32,171 bases of DNA from Duganella callida (GCF_004614165.1 NZ_SPVG01000135.1:1-32171); one strand, 5' to 3'. Positions 8,091-16,387 are shown, counted from the stretch's first letter. Notes: generated by a model not told the origin, from the sequence alone. A program made the numbers and translations.

Positions 8091-11000
8091 GCGGCGCTCC
8101 CTTCGGACGGCACGGCGGCCGATACCGCGCCACGCGGACGCAGCGCCAGCCAGTAGGCGGCCGGGATCACGAGCAACGAGAACAGCGGGGCGGTGACCAT
8201 GCCGCCGATGAGCGGGGCGGCGATGCGCTGCATGACGTCCGCGCCGGCTTCGTCGGACAGCATCACCGGCAGCAGGCCGCCGAGGATAACGGCCACCGTC
8301 ATGGCCTTGGGCCGCAGGCGCAGCAGGGCGCCGGCCAGGATCGCGCCGTAGGCGTCGTGCGGCCGCTCTTCGATGGCATGATCGAGGTACAGCAGCATGA
8401 CGATGCCAAATTCGGTGGCCACGCCGGCCAGCGCGATCAGACCGATCACCACCGCCACCGACAGCTGATAGCCCAGCAGCCAGGTCAGCCAGAAGCCGCC
8501 GATCACCGAGAACGGCAGGCAGGCCAGCACCAGCGCCACCTTGCGCAGATCGCGGAAGTGCAGGTACAGCAGCCCGGCCACCAGCAGCAGCGTCATGACG
8601 ATGGCGCTCCACAGCCGCGCCTTGCCTTCCCTGAAGTTGATGTACTGTCCTTGCCAGGCCAGCGTGTAGCCCGGCTCCAGCTGCAAGCCGCGTTCCAGCG
8701 CCTGCTCTGCCATTTCCAGGTAGCCACCGGCATCGGCGCCGGCGATGTCGACATACACGTAGACCACCGGCCGCGCGTTGTCGCTCTTGATTTCGGTCGG
8801 GCCGTCGGCAATGCGCAACCGCGCCACTTCGCGCAGCGGTACAATGGCGCCACCGGCGGCTTTCAGGCGGATTTCCTCGAGCGACTCCAGGCCATTGCGG
8901 TCGCCTTGCGGGAAGCGCAGCGTGACCGGATAGCGTTCGCGCCCGGAGACGATGGTGGTGATGCTTTCGCCGCCCACAGCCATCTGCACCGCGCGCTGAA
9001 TCTCCGCCACAGACAGGCCATAGATCGCGGCCTGTTCACGCAGCACCTCCACATCGATGTAGCGGCCGGACTGGGCGCGGTCGGCGAACACCGAACGGGT
9101 GCCCGGCACGGCGCGCAGCAGCGCTTCCACCTGCGCCGCCTGGCGGTCGAGCTGCGCCAGATCGGGACCGGTGATCTTGACCCCCAGCGCGCTGCGCACG
9201 CCGGTGGACAGCATGTCGATGCGGGTCTTGATCGGATAGCCCCAGGAATTGGTCATGCCGGCCAGCCGCACTGTTTCATCGAGCCTGGCGATCAGCTCCG
9301 CGTTGCTTTTGGCCGAACCCTGCGGCCACTCGGCGCGCGGCTTGAGCATGATGGTGGTTTCGAACATCGACAACGGCGCCGGATCGGTCGCGGTATCGGC
9401 GCGGCCGGCCTTGCCGAACACGCGCGCCACTTCCGGCATGGCGGCGATCAGGGCGTCGGTGCGCCGCAGCAGATCGGCCGCTTCGGCGGCGGAGACGGCG
9501 GGCATGGTGGTCGGCATGTACAGCAGGTCGCCCTCGTCGAGCGGCGGCATGAATTCGCTGCCGATGCGCTGTAGCGGCACGACCGTGCTGGCCAGAAGCA
9601 GCGCCGCCAGGGCGATGGTGGTGCGTGGACGCGCCAGGGCGGCATGCAGCAAGGGCTGATAGACGCGCTTGAGCGCGCGGTTGACCGGATTGGCCGATTC
9701 CGGTTTCAGCTTGCCCTTGATGGCGTAACCCATCAGCACCGGCGTCAGCGTGATCGCCAGCATGGCGGCTGCGGCCATGGCGTAGGTCTTGGTGTAGGCC
9801 AGCGGCGCGAACAGGCGCGCCTCCTGGCCATCCAGCGTCAGCACCGGCAGGAAGGACACGGTGATGATCAGCAGCGAGAAGAACAGCGCGGGACCGACTT
9901 CGGTGGCGGCTTTGCGTACGAGCGGCCAGATGTCCTGCGTCTCGCCGTGCTGCTCCAGGTGGCGGTGCATGTTTTCGATCATGACGATGGCCGCGTCGAC
10001 CATGGCGCCGACGGCGATCGCGATGCCGCCCAGCGACATGATGTTGGCCGATACGCCCTGCGCGCGCATGATCCACAACGCCGCTAATATACCCAGCGGC
10101 AGAGTGACGATGGCCACCAGCGCCGAGCGCAGGCGGAACAGGAATACGCCGCAGATCAACGCCACCGCGATGGATTCTTCCAGCAGCTTGCTGCGCAGTG
10201 TGTGCACGGCGCGCTCGATCAGCGAAGAGCGGTCGTAGGTGGTGACGATTTCCACGTCGGGCGGCAAGGATTTCTGCAACTGCGCCAGGCGCTGCTTGAC
10301 GCCGGCGATGGTGCTCATGGCGTTCTCGCCGTGACGCATGACGATGATGCCGCCCGTGACGTCGCCTTTGCCGTTCAGGTCCGCCAGTCCGCGCCGCAGC
10401 TGCGGGCCGGTACTGACGTTGGCCAGCTGCTTCAGGCGCAGCACGCCGTTCTCGGTGGTGATGGGGATATCGTCGAAATCGGCCGGCTTTTTCAGGTAGC
10501 CGTCGGCGCGCAGCAGGTATTCGGCGCGCGACATGTTCAGCGGCGCGCCGCCGCCGGCGCGGTTGGCGTCGGTGATGGCTTGCGCCAGCTGGTCCATGGT
10601 CACGCCGTGCGCGGCCAGGCGGGCCGGATCGGCTTCGACCTGGAACTGCCGCCCCATGCCGCCCAGCGTGGCCACTTCCGCCACGCCAGGCACCGATTGC
10701 AATTCCAGCTTCAGATAGAAGTCCTGCAGTGCGCGCAGGCGGGCCGGATCGGTCTTGCCGCTCTTGTCGACCAACGCGTATTCATACACCCAGCCGACGC
10801 CTGACGCGTCCGGGCCGAGCGTCGGCACGGCGCCGGCCGGCAGGCGGCCGCTGGCCTGACTCAGGGTTTCGAGGATGCGCGAGCGCGCCCAGTAAAGATC
10901 GGTGCCGTCCTTGAAGATTACGTAGACATAGGATTCGCCGAACATGGAAAAGCCGCGCACCGCGCGTGCGCCCGGCACTGCCAGCAGCGAAGCCGCCAGC

Positions 11001-11203
11001 GGATAGGTCAGCTGATCCTCGACCAGTTGCGGCGCCTGGCCCGGCAGGTCGGTGCGCACGATCACCTGCACGTCGGACAGGTCGGGCAGGGCGTCCAGCT
11101 TGAGGCGCGTCAGCGATTCCAGGCCGCCGATCAGCAGCAGCAGGCACGCGGCCAGCACCAGCAGCCGGTTACGGATGGACCAGTCGATGACGCGGGCGAT
11201 CAT
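8087..11203 (-). CDS. cusA: CusA/SilA-type heavy-metal RND efflux pump
   Basis: This 1038-residue RND transporter follows the E. coli CusA pattern closely, including DALPDLSDVQVIVRTDLPGQ near the N-terminus, FGESYVYVIFKDGTDLYWAR, GPDASGVGWVYEYAL, and TM4 GGIAIAVGAMVDAAIVMIEN with its acidic proton-relay residue. Methionines in LSMFETT and RIDMLSTG lie where CusA uses Met to bind Cu(I) or Ag(I), from memory of the CusA structure. Together these favour the monovalent copper/silver class over the divalent CzcA class. The start overlaps the adaptor stop by one base (TAATG). No CusC-type outer membrane channel and no CusF chaperone are adjacent, so the channel must come from elsewhere. Confidence 0.92.
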   Translation of the reverse strand: MIARVIDWSIRNRLLVLAACLLLLIGGLESLTRLKLDALPDLSDVQVIVRTDLPGQAPQLVEDQLTYPLAASLLAVPGARAVRGFSMFGESYVYVIFKDGTDLYWARSRILETLSQASGRLPAGAVPTLGPDASGVGWVYEYALVDKSGKTDPARLRALQDFYLKLELQSVPGVAEVATLGGMGRQFQVEADPARLAAHGVTMDQLAQAITDANRAGGGAPLNMSRAEYLLRADGYLKKPADFDDIPITTENGVLRLKQLANVSTGPQLRRGLADLNGKGDVTGGIIVMRHGENAMSTIAGVKQRLAQLQKSLPPDVEIVTTYDRSSLIERAVHTLRSKLLEESIAVALICGVFLFRLRSALVAIVTLPLGILAALWIMRAQGVSANIMSLGGIAIAVGAMVDAAIVMIENMHRHLEQHGETQDIWPLVRKAATEVGPALFFSLLIITVSFLPVLTLDGQEARLFAPLAYTKTYAMAAAAMLAITLTPVLMGYAIKGKLKPESANPVNRALKRVYQPLLHAALARPRTTIALAALLLASTVVPLQRIGSEFMPPLDEGDLLYMPTTMPAVSAAEAADLLRRTDALIAAMPEVARVFGKAGRADTATDPAPLSMFETTIMLKPRAEWPQGSAKSNAELIARLDETVRLAGMTNSWGYPIKTRIDMLSTGVRSALGVKITGPDLAQLDRQAAQVEALLRAVPGTRSVFADRAQSGRYIDVEVLREQAAIYGLSVAEIQRAVQMAVGGESITTIVSGRERYPVTLRFPQGDRNGLESLEEIRLKAAGGAIVPLREVARLRIADGPTEIKSDNARPVVYVYVDIAGADAGGYLEMAEQALERGLQLEPGYTLAWQGQYINFREGKARLWSAIVMTLLLVAGLLYLHFRDLRKVALVLACLPFSVIGGFWLTWLLGYQLSVAVVIGLIALAGVATEFGIVMLLYLDHAIEERPHDAYGAILAGALLRLRPKAMTVAVILGGLLPVMLSDEAGADVMQRIAAPLIGGMVTAPLFSLLVIPAAYWLALRPRGAVSAAVPSEGSAA

Positions 11204-12534
11204 TACTTCATCTCCGTCATCAGACTGGCCTGGGCGGGCGCCTGCATGGCTGCGGCGCCGTCCAGCAGAAATTGACCGTTGACGGCGACGCGGTCGCCTT
11301 CCTTCAGGCCGTGGGTGATGGCGACCAGCTCGTCGGTCTGCAGGCCGGTCTGCACCTGCACGCGGCGGAAGTGGTCATTCGCCTCGGCGGCCACGACGAA
11401 GTCGCCGCGGCCGGTGCGGATCACGGCATCGCGCGGCACCGCCAGGCCGCGCTGGTGGCCGGATTGGATTTCGACTTCGGCAAAGGCGCCGGGACGGAAG
11501 GCGCCGCGTGGATTGGCCAGCGCCAGGCGCAGCTTGGCAGTGCGGGTCTGTGGGTCGATCTGCAGCGTGGACAGATCGACGCGCGCACGCTGCACCGCGC
11601 TCTTGTCCAAGCCGGAGCGGAACTGCACGCTGTCGCCGTTGCGCAGCCACTCCAGCTGATCGGGGAACAGTGAGATTTCGGCCCAAACGGTGGCATAGTC
11701 GGCATAGGCCAGAATCTGCTGCATGGGATTGACGTAACTGCCTTCGTGCGAGCCGAGCTGGGTCACGACACCGTCGCGCGCGGCGCGCACCGGCACGGTA
11801 TCGATGACGCGGCGGGTCTTCTCGATCTGGTCCACCAGGTCGGCGCCCAGATCGGCCGCCAGCAGTCTGTCGCGGGCGCGGAACTTTTCCTTCGACAGGC
11901 TGCCGACCATGGCGGCGTTGGAACTCACCACGGTCATGCTGTCGCCGCCCAACAGGCCGTCCTTGCGCGACAGCAGATCGATGTATTCACGCTGGCGCTG
12001 TTGCAGCTCCGGCGAGTAGATCTCGTACAGCACCTGGCCGCGCCGCACTGGCTGGCCGATGCCTTGCACGTGCACCTTGCGCAGCCAGCCTTCGACTTTC
12101 GGGTTGACGGCGATGGTGGTGCTTTCGTCGGCGGCCAGGGTGGCGTAGGCGCGCACGCTGCGGCGCATGTCTGTCACCGTGGCGGCGGCCAGCTGCACGC
12201 CCATGCGCTGCTGGGTGGCGCTGTCGACGTGGATGGCGGCGCCGGTCGCCGGCTCGTCCTGCCGATGATGGTCGTGCTGGTGCTGGTGCTCGTGCGCGGC
12301 GGGCGCGGCAACGGTGCCCTGCATCCTGACCAGATTCATATTGCAGATGGGGCAGGTGCCCGGATGGTCCTGCACCACTTGCGGATGCATGGAGCAGGTG
12401 TAGCGGGCCTGCGAGACGTCCATGGGCGGCACGGCGGGCCTGGCGCGGCTGCCGCCATATTGGTAGCCCAGCAGCGTGACCGCCGCCAGCGTCAGGCCTG
12501 CGCCTGCCAAAAATCCTCGTCGTTGTATGCCCAT
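11203..12534 (-). CDS. cusB: CusB-type periplasmic adaptor with N-terminal heavy-metal-binding domain
   Basis: This 443-residue membrane fusion protein pairs with CusA. After the N-terminal signal or anchor, a heavy-metal-binding segment at 45-69 carries Y-T-C-S-M-H-P and CPICNMNLV. It is followed by a His-rich stretch HEHQHQHDHH (81-90). The lipoyl/barrel-sandwich and beta-barrel regions then run through WLRKVHVQGIGQPVRRGQVL and GVVTQLGSHEGSYV. The N-terminus QRRGFLAGAG resembles a twin-arginine signal, unusual for this family. AGAGAGG lies 5 bases before the ATG. It begins 26 bases after the terminator behind nirK. No clear promoter is visible in that gap, so readthrough or an unrecognised promoter must drive it. 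Confidence 0.9.
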   Translation of the reverse strand: MGIQRRGFLAGAGLTLAAVTLLGYQYGGSRARPAVPPMDVSQARYTCSMHPQVVQDHPGTCPICNMNLVRMQGTVAAPAAHEHQHQHDHHRQDEPATGAAIHVDSATQQRMGVQLAAATVTDMRRSVRAYATLAADESTTIAVNPKVEGWLRKVHVQGIGQPVRRGQVLYEIYSPELQQRQREYIDLLSRKDGLLGGDSMTVVSSNAAMVGSLSKEKFRARDRLLAADLGADLVDQIEKTRRVIDTVPVRAARDGVVTQLGSHEGSYVNPMQQILAYADYATVWAEISLFPDQLEWLRNGDSVQFRSGLDKSAVQRARVDLSTLQIDPQTRTAKLRLALANPRGAFRPGAFAEVEIQSGHQRGLAVPRDAVIRTGRGDFVVAAEANDHFRRVQVQTGLQTDELVAITHGLKEGDRVAVNGQFLLDGAAAMQAPAQASLMTEMK

Positions 12535-12560
12535 GATGACCTCTCTTGTTGATGTTCTTT

Positions 12561-12586
12561 GAAAATGGCGGGCCGTGGCCCGCCAT
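12561..12586 (-). terminator. Rho-independent terminator after nirK
   Basis: On the minus strand, 12586-12565 forms a perfect 10-bp inverted repeat (ATGGCGGGCC / GGCCCGCCAT with two central bases, so an effective stem of 8-9 bp). It is followed by TTTC. It lies 8 bases after the nirK stop codon and 26 bases before cusB. The T-tract is short, so partial readthrough into cusBA is plausible. Confidence 0.7.
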
Positions 12587-12594
12587 GGGGGCGC

Positions 12595-13518
12595 TTAGCG
12601 CACCAGGATGTTTTCGCCGCGGCCCATTTTCGGGTCGGCGTCCTTGGTGTATTGCAGGATGGCGATGGCGCCGCTCAGCGCCTGGCGCAGCGAGTGCGAG
12701 ACCAGCGCGTTGGCGCCTTCCACCGGCGAGATGATGTCGAAGCTGGCGGCATCGCCAGGACCGACCACATAGCTCTGCAGGCCGTTCAGCTGGTTCTTCG
12801 GATTGCCGCTCGGGTAGACCTTGTCCCAGATGCCCGCGATGGCGTGGAACGAAGAGAACTCGTTGACGCCGGCATTGACGAAGTAGATGCGTACACGCTC
12901 GCCCGGCTTGGCCTGCAGCATGCGGGTGGCGGCCGGATCATGCACCGGGTCGTACTTGAAGATGCCGCCGTTGAACATCACGTTGGTCCACTTGTTGGCC
13001 ATCATGTCGGCCTGGTTGTCCGGATTGGCGTACAGCTCCGACTGGATCAGCACATACTCGCGGTCCGCCTTCGGCATGGCCGACTTGTCCTTCGGATCGA
13101 CGATGATGGCGCCATACATGCCGCGCGCGATGTGCTGGATCATCGGATCGGCGCCGCAGTGGTAGAAGAAGATGCCTGGGTAGTCGGCCTTGAATGTGTA
13201 GCTGCCTTTCTCGCCCGGCTTGACCTGCTCGAAGTCCTTGACCACGTCAACGCGCGCGGCGTGGAAGTCGACCGAGTGCGAGTTCTTGCTGGACTTGTCG
13301 TTGGTCAGGGTGAATTCGACCACGTCGCCTTCTTCCACGTGGATCACCGGACCGGGAACCATGCCTTCATAGGTCCACGAGCGGTACATGGTGCCCTTGT
13401 TGTCGATCGCGGTTTCGACTTCCTTGGCGGTCAGGTTGATCTTCACGGTCTTGGCCTGGACGGCGGCGGAACCCAGCAGCGCCAGGGCGACTGCGATGCT
13501 CATGCTCAGTTTTTTCAT
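12595..13518 (-). CDS. nirK: Copper-containing nitrite reductase (NirK)
   Basis: This enzyme reduces nitrite to nitric oxide in the periplasm. It is 307 residues with a signal peptide ending VQA (about 22). All expected ligands are visible: type 1 copper H81, C121, H129 and M134; type 2 copper H86, H120 and H275; catalytic D84 (HSVDFH) and H225 (FSSFHAIAG, as in Neisseria AniA). The two cupredoxin domains and the compact length fit the AniA-like or betaproteobacterial class, without the extra cytochrome or cupredoxin domain of fused NirKs. It is last in an operon with ncgA, ncgB and ncgC, 32 bases after ncgC. AAGGA precedes the ATG. A terminator follows directly. Confidence 0.9.
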   Translation of the reverse strand: MKKLSMSIAVALALLGSAAVQAKTVKINLTAKEVETAIDNKGTMYRSWTYEGMVPGPVIHVEEGDVVEFTLTNDKSSKNSHSVDFHAARVDVVKDFEQVKPGEKGSYTFKADYPGIFFYHCGADPMIQHIARGMYGAIIVDPKDKSAMPKADREYVLIQSELYANPDNQADMMANKWTNVMFNGGIFKYDPVHDPAATRMLQAKPGERVRIYFVNAGVNEFSSFHAIAGIWDKVYPSGNPKNQLNGLQSYVVGPGDAASFDIISPVEGANALVSHSLRQALSGAIAILQYTKDADPKMGRGENILVR

Positions 13519-13550
13519 TTGCTTTCCTTATTGTTGATGTACGCGGTCTG

Positions 13551-13922
13551 TTATTTCGCGGTGGTCTTGCTGACCACGCGCAGGTAGGCGACCAGCTCCT
13601 TGATCTCGTCGTCGTTCAGTACTCCTTCCCATTTAGGCATTAATACGGATTTGCTCACCGCCAGGCCGCCGCCCTTGATCGCCTTGAACAGCGTCTCGTC
13701 GGGCGTGTCGCCCATGGCCTTGGTGTCGGTGTGGTCGCGCGGCTTGACCGCCATGTTGGCGCTGTTGATGCCGTTGCCGTCGCGGTTGACGCCGTGGCAC
13801 TGCACGCAGTAGGTGTTGTACAGCTTGACCGCGTGCGCCTCGTCGGCGCGCGCCGCGTCCATCGAGCACACCGCGATGCCCAGCGCCACCAGCGCATACA
13901 AGTGATTCAGAGAGAACTTCAT
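13551..13922 (-). CDS. ncgC: Monoheme cytochrome c (NcgC-like)
   Basis: This 123-residue exported cytochrome has a signal peptide of about 26 residues and one heme site, CVQCH, at 39-43. The likely axial methionine is in VLMPKWEG (about residue 95). The fold looks like a class I, cytochrome c5/c551-type domain. The start overlaps the upstream stop as TAATG. Position and type correspond to ncgC of the Nitrosomonas europaea ncgABC-nirK operon. A role as electron donor to NirK, or in NO and nitrite tolerance, is inferred from that family context. Confidence 0.85.
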   Translation of the reverse strand: MKFSLNHLYALVALGIAVCSMDAARADEAHAVKLYNTYCVQCHGVNRDGNGINSANMAVKPRDHTDTKAMGDTPDETLFKAIKGGGLAVSKSVLMPKWEGVLNDDEIKELVAYLRVVSKTTAK

Positions 13923-14608
13923 TATTTTTTCTCCTTCAGGGTGCTGATGTAGGAGGTCAGCTTCTGCAGGTCGGCTTCCGTCAGGCCCAGCGACGGCATC
14001 CAGGTATGCGCGTCGAACTTTTGCGGGTTGCTGATGTAGGCGTGCACGAAGTCAGGCTGCAAACGGTCGCCGGCGCTGTACATCTCCGGACCGGAGGTCG
14101 GCTTGTCGCCGGCCTTGGCGGTATGGCAGGAGGTGCAGCCGCGCAGCTTGGAGAACAGCATCGAGGCCATCGGGCCGCCGGCTTCGTTCTTGAACGCGCC
14201 CGGCGTCACCAGCCCGTCGACCTTGAGCGCCATCAGCAGGTCGGCCGCGGTGGCGGCATCGGCGGCGGACAACTTGGGGTGGGCCGGCACCTGGGCCGCG
14301 TCGATCACGTCGGCGGTCTTGTCGGCCGACGGCTTGACGGCCTTGGCGTACATCACGCCGCCGGCACGCAGGGTGGTCGGGTTCTGCAGCCAGCTGACCA
14401 GCCAGGGCTTGTTGAACTTGTTGCCGGCGTAGTACAGGTCAGGTCCCTTGCGTTCCCACAGCCGCTCCAGCGAGGCATTGGCCGGCTTGGTGATCGCGTG
14501 GCAGGCCACGCACTGCTGGCTGAGCAGGTCGGCCGCCTGCGCGGCGCCTGCCTCCAGCCCGGCCGCGCCCAGCGCGGCCAGCGTGGCGATCAGTATTCTC
14601 AATCGCAT
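13922..14608 (-). CDS. ncgB: Diheme cytochrome c (NcgB-like)
   Basis: This 228-residue periplasmic protein has a signal peptide ending AQA. Heme motifs CVACH (33-37) and CTSCH (158-162) lie in two cytochrome c domains, and axial methionine candidates include the one in HTWMPSLGL. AGGAG sits 6 bases before the selected ATG; a TTG two codons upstream would abut the ribosome binding site. It lies 14 bases after ncgA and overlaps ncgC by one base. By gene order it corresponds to ncgB of Nitrosomonas. It probably passes electrons among NcgA, NcgC and NirK, which is inference. Confidence 0.85.
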   Translation of the reverse strand: MRLRILIATLAALGAAGLEAGAAQAADLLSQQCVACHAITKPANASLERLWERKGPDLYYAGNKFNKPWLVSWLQNPTTLRAGGVMYAKAVKPSADKTADVIDAAQVPAHPKLSAADAATAADLLMALKVDGLVTPGAFKNEAGGPMASMLFSKLRGCTSCHTAKAGDKPTSGPEMYSAGDRLQPDFVHAYISNPQKFDAHTWMPSLGLTEADLQKLTSYISTLKEKK

Positions 14609-14622
14609 TTTCAACTCCTACG

Positions 14623-15669
14623 TTATTGGACAGCCTGGCCCTTGAAGCCGTCGTTGGTGTAAATACCCGGGCCTTTTTTGAGCGATTCCTCGTAATAGAA
14701 ATTCGGCTCAAATTTCTTGTTCTTCCAGTCGTAGAAGTCGTCCGGCTTGATCTCGTTGTATTCGAGGACGCTCATGATGCCGCCCATCGGACGGTCGCCG
14801 TTCATCACGTGCGAGTCGACGTGGTCGTGGATCATCCAGCGGCCCGGATTGTCGGCGGTGAAGATCACGTCATAGCGTTCGCCCGGAGCGATGGCGATGG
14901 TGTCGGCCTTGTACGGCGCCGGCAGCGGGAAGCCATCCTTGAACGCCACCGTCATGACGTGGCCGTGCAGGTGCACGCTGTGCACCAGGTCGCCGGCGCC
15001 GATCAGGCGCAGGCGCACCACGTCGCCCTTGTTGACGCGCAGCGGCTGGTTGTCGGGGAAGGACTTGCCGTTGATGGTGAAGAAGTCGAATTTGTCGCCC
15101 GGCAGGCCGCCGAAGCCCGGCTTGTCGGCCCACTTGGAATCCCAGTCCGACAACATCATGATGAATTCCTTGGTGACGGTCTTTTCCAGCGCGGTCGGCT
15201 TTTTCGGACGCACGATGAACGGCCCCCACATGCCGCGCAGGACCACGTGCTCGTTGACGTTGACGTGGCAGTGGTACCACATGGTGCCGGACGGTTCGGC
15301 GGTGAATTTGTAGGTGAAGCTTTCGCCCGGCTGGATCGCCGGCTGGGTGGTGCCGGCGATGCCGTCCATCTTCCAGGTGCCTTTTTGCAGCATGCCGTGC
15401 CAGTGGATGGAATGCGGCAGGGCGGTCACGTTGTTGACGTTGACCTCGATCTGGTCGCCTTCGTCGACGTAGAACAAGGGGCCGGGCACCTGGCCGGAGA
15501 AGGCGAAGGTGTGGTACTGCTGTTTTTCCACCAGGGTGATTTTGGTGTCTTCAATATTCATGTCGTACTTGCGCACGGCGGCTGCCGCTTCGGACGAGAG
15601 CAGGGCGGTGGCGGCGCACATGGCGGCCAGCGCGGCGAATCTGCGGAAGGTAACAAGGGGCTGTTTCAT
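14623..15669 (-). CDS. ncgA: Two-domain multicopper oxidase (NcgA-like, type C)
   Basis: This 348-residue exported oxidase has trinuclear-centre histidines in four motifs: HWHG (89-91), HCH (133-135), HSVHLHG (230-236) and HDH (281-283). Type 1 copper ligands H86, C134, H141 and M147 are in domain 1 only; domain 2 has HDH where a blue-copper Cys would be. That pattern defines the type C two-domain oxidases known from Nitrosomonas europaea, which fits the gene order ncgA-ncgB-ncgC-nirK. AGGAG lies 5 bases before the chosen ATG; an in-frame upstream start would overlap the operator. A palindromic NsrR-type site lies 13 bases upstream. Its physiological substrate is not known from sequence; copper(I) or nitrogen-oxide tolerance are possible. 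Confidence 0.88.
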   Translation of the reverse strand: MKQPLVTFRRFAALAAMCAATALLSSEAAAAVRKYDMNIEDTKITLVEKQQYHTFAFSGQVPGPLFYVDEGDQIEVNVNNVTALPHSIHWHGMLQKGTWKMDGIAGTTQPAIQPGESFTYKFTAEPSGTMWYHCHVNVNEHVVLRGMWGPFIVRPKKPTALEKTVTKEFIMMLSDWDSKWADKPGFGGLPGDKFDFFTINGKSFPDNQPLRVNKGDVVRLRLIGAGDLVHSVHLHGHVMTVAFKDGFPLPAPYKADTIAIAPGERYDVIFTADNPGRWMIHDHVDSHVMNGDRPMGGIMSVLEYNEIKPDDFYDWKNKKFEPNFYYEESLKKGPGIYTNDGFKGQAVQ

Positions 15670-15681
15670 CGGAACTCCTAT

Positions 15682-15704
15682 AACTAGCATGTGAAATACA
15701 TCTT
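15682..15704 (-). promoter_or_regulatory. NsrR-type operator before ncgA
   Basis: Read on the minus strand, the left half is AAGATGTATTT, an exact match to the NsrR half-site AAGATGYATTT as I recall it. The right half begins ACATGC (7 of 11 matches). It is identical at 18 of 23 positions to the site before nnrS. It lies just upstream of the ncgA ribosome binding site, fitting repression that NO relieves. Confidence 0.65.
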
Positions 15705-15749
15705 TAAGGGTTTTAAAAATGGCCTCACGGCCGCGTTAACTCATCCTTA

Positions 15750-15772
15750 ATGAGGTATATGGTATACATGTT
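15750..15772. promoter_or_regulatory. Possible additional NsrR-type site in the divergent region
   Basis: ATGAGGTATAT, one spacer base and GTATACATGTT match the NsrR consensus at about 16 of 22 positions. It lies midway between ncgA and nsrR, inside an AT-rich patch in otherwise GC-rich DNA where the ncgA promoter is expected. The match is weaker than at the other three sites. Confidence 0.35.
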
Positions 15773-15848
15773 TAAACTGCTGCGCAAGCGGAAAATTTGC
15801 CGATTCGCAATATCCCGGACAGCGCGCAGGGGCATTGCCGGTCCCGCG

Positions 15849-15888
15849 TTGACGCCGGAATTTAATTGATGTAGTTTAGATGTATCTT
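15849..15888 (+). promoter_or_regulatory. nsrR promoter with overlapping NsrR-type operator
   Basis: A candidate -35 (TTGACG, 15849-15854) is followed after 17 bases by a weak -10 (TAGTTT, 15872-15877). A palindrome at 15866-15888, read on the minus strand as AAGATACATCT-A-AACTACATCAA, matches the NsrR consensus at about 17 of 22 positions and covers the -10 and start region. This arrangement suggests autorepression. The -10 assignment is uncertain. Confidence 0.5.
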
Positions 15889-15903
15889 TTAGCCGCCACC
15901 ATC

Positions 15904-16365
15904 ATGCGCCTTACCACTTTTACCGATTACAGTCTGCGCACCCTGCTGCACCTGGGGATGCACCGCGACCGCCTGGTGACCATCCAGGACATCGCCGAAG
16001 CGCACGGCATCTCGCGCAACCACCTGATGAAGGTCGTGTATCAGCTGGGCGTGGCCGGTTACATCGACACCGTGCGCGGCCGCAACGGCGGGCTGCGCCT
16101 GAAGATGGAGCCATCCGAGATCAATCTCGGCGCGGTGGTGCGCGCCACCGAGACCGACTTCCATATCGCCGAATGCTTCGGCGGCGGGCACTCGACCTGT
16201 CCGCTGTTGGCCGACTGCCGGCTGAAGAACGCGCTGGGCGCGGCGGCGGCGGCCTTCCTGGCCACGCTTGATATGCAGACCCTGGCGACGCTGCTGCCGG
16301 CCAAACCCTCGGCTTCAACCGCGCCGCTTCCCCTCAAGTTCCAGCGTCTGCCGGCCGCCGCGTAG
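15904..16365 (+). CDS. nsrR: NsrR-type Rrf2 family NO-sensing repressor
   Basis: This 153-residue regulator begins MRLTTFTDYSLRTLLHL, very close to NsrR of other proteobacteria. The winged helix (GISRNHLMKVVYQL, then VRGRNGGLRL) is followed by three cysteines, C91, C99 and C105, in a loop ending CRLKNAL, the NsrR iron-sulfur ligand pattern. NO destroys the cluster and releases DNA. An in-frame ATG at 15880 would add MYLLAATI and overlap the operator; family alignment supports 15904, although no strong ribosome binding site is visible. It is divergent from the ncgABC-nirK operon and convergent with nnrS. Palindromes in front of all three units support direct control. Confidence 0.88.
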   Translation: MRLTTFTDYSLRTLLHLGMHRDRLVTIQDIAEAHGISRNHLMKVVYQLGVAGYIDTVRGRNGGLRLKMEPSEINLGAVVRATETDFHIAECFGGGHSTCPLLADCRLKNALGAAAAAFLATLDMQTLATLLPAKPSASTAPLPLKFQRLPAAA

Positions 16366-16387
16366 CCGGTTGGCGGCGGCCGCCGCA

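Noticed and set aside
5982-8156. Open frame of 724 codons on the plus strand opposite resB
   Set aside because: The translation has no recognisable domain and mirrors the ResB codons; it is a shadow of high GC third positions.
12595-13518. Loss of the catalytic His of NirK, because GGHGD is absent
   Set aside because: AniA-type enzymes use the His in SFHVIG; the equivalent FSSFHAIAG is present, so the site is intact.
15855-15880. FNR/Dnr box (TTGAT-N4-ATCAA) before nsrR
   Set aside because: Only the TTGAT half is present. The palindrome fits the NsrR pattern better.
16373-16386. 14-base GC palindrome between nsrR and nnrS as a terminator
   Set aside because: It has no loop and no T-tract on either strand, and such GC palindromes are expected by chance at this composition.
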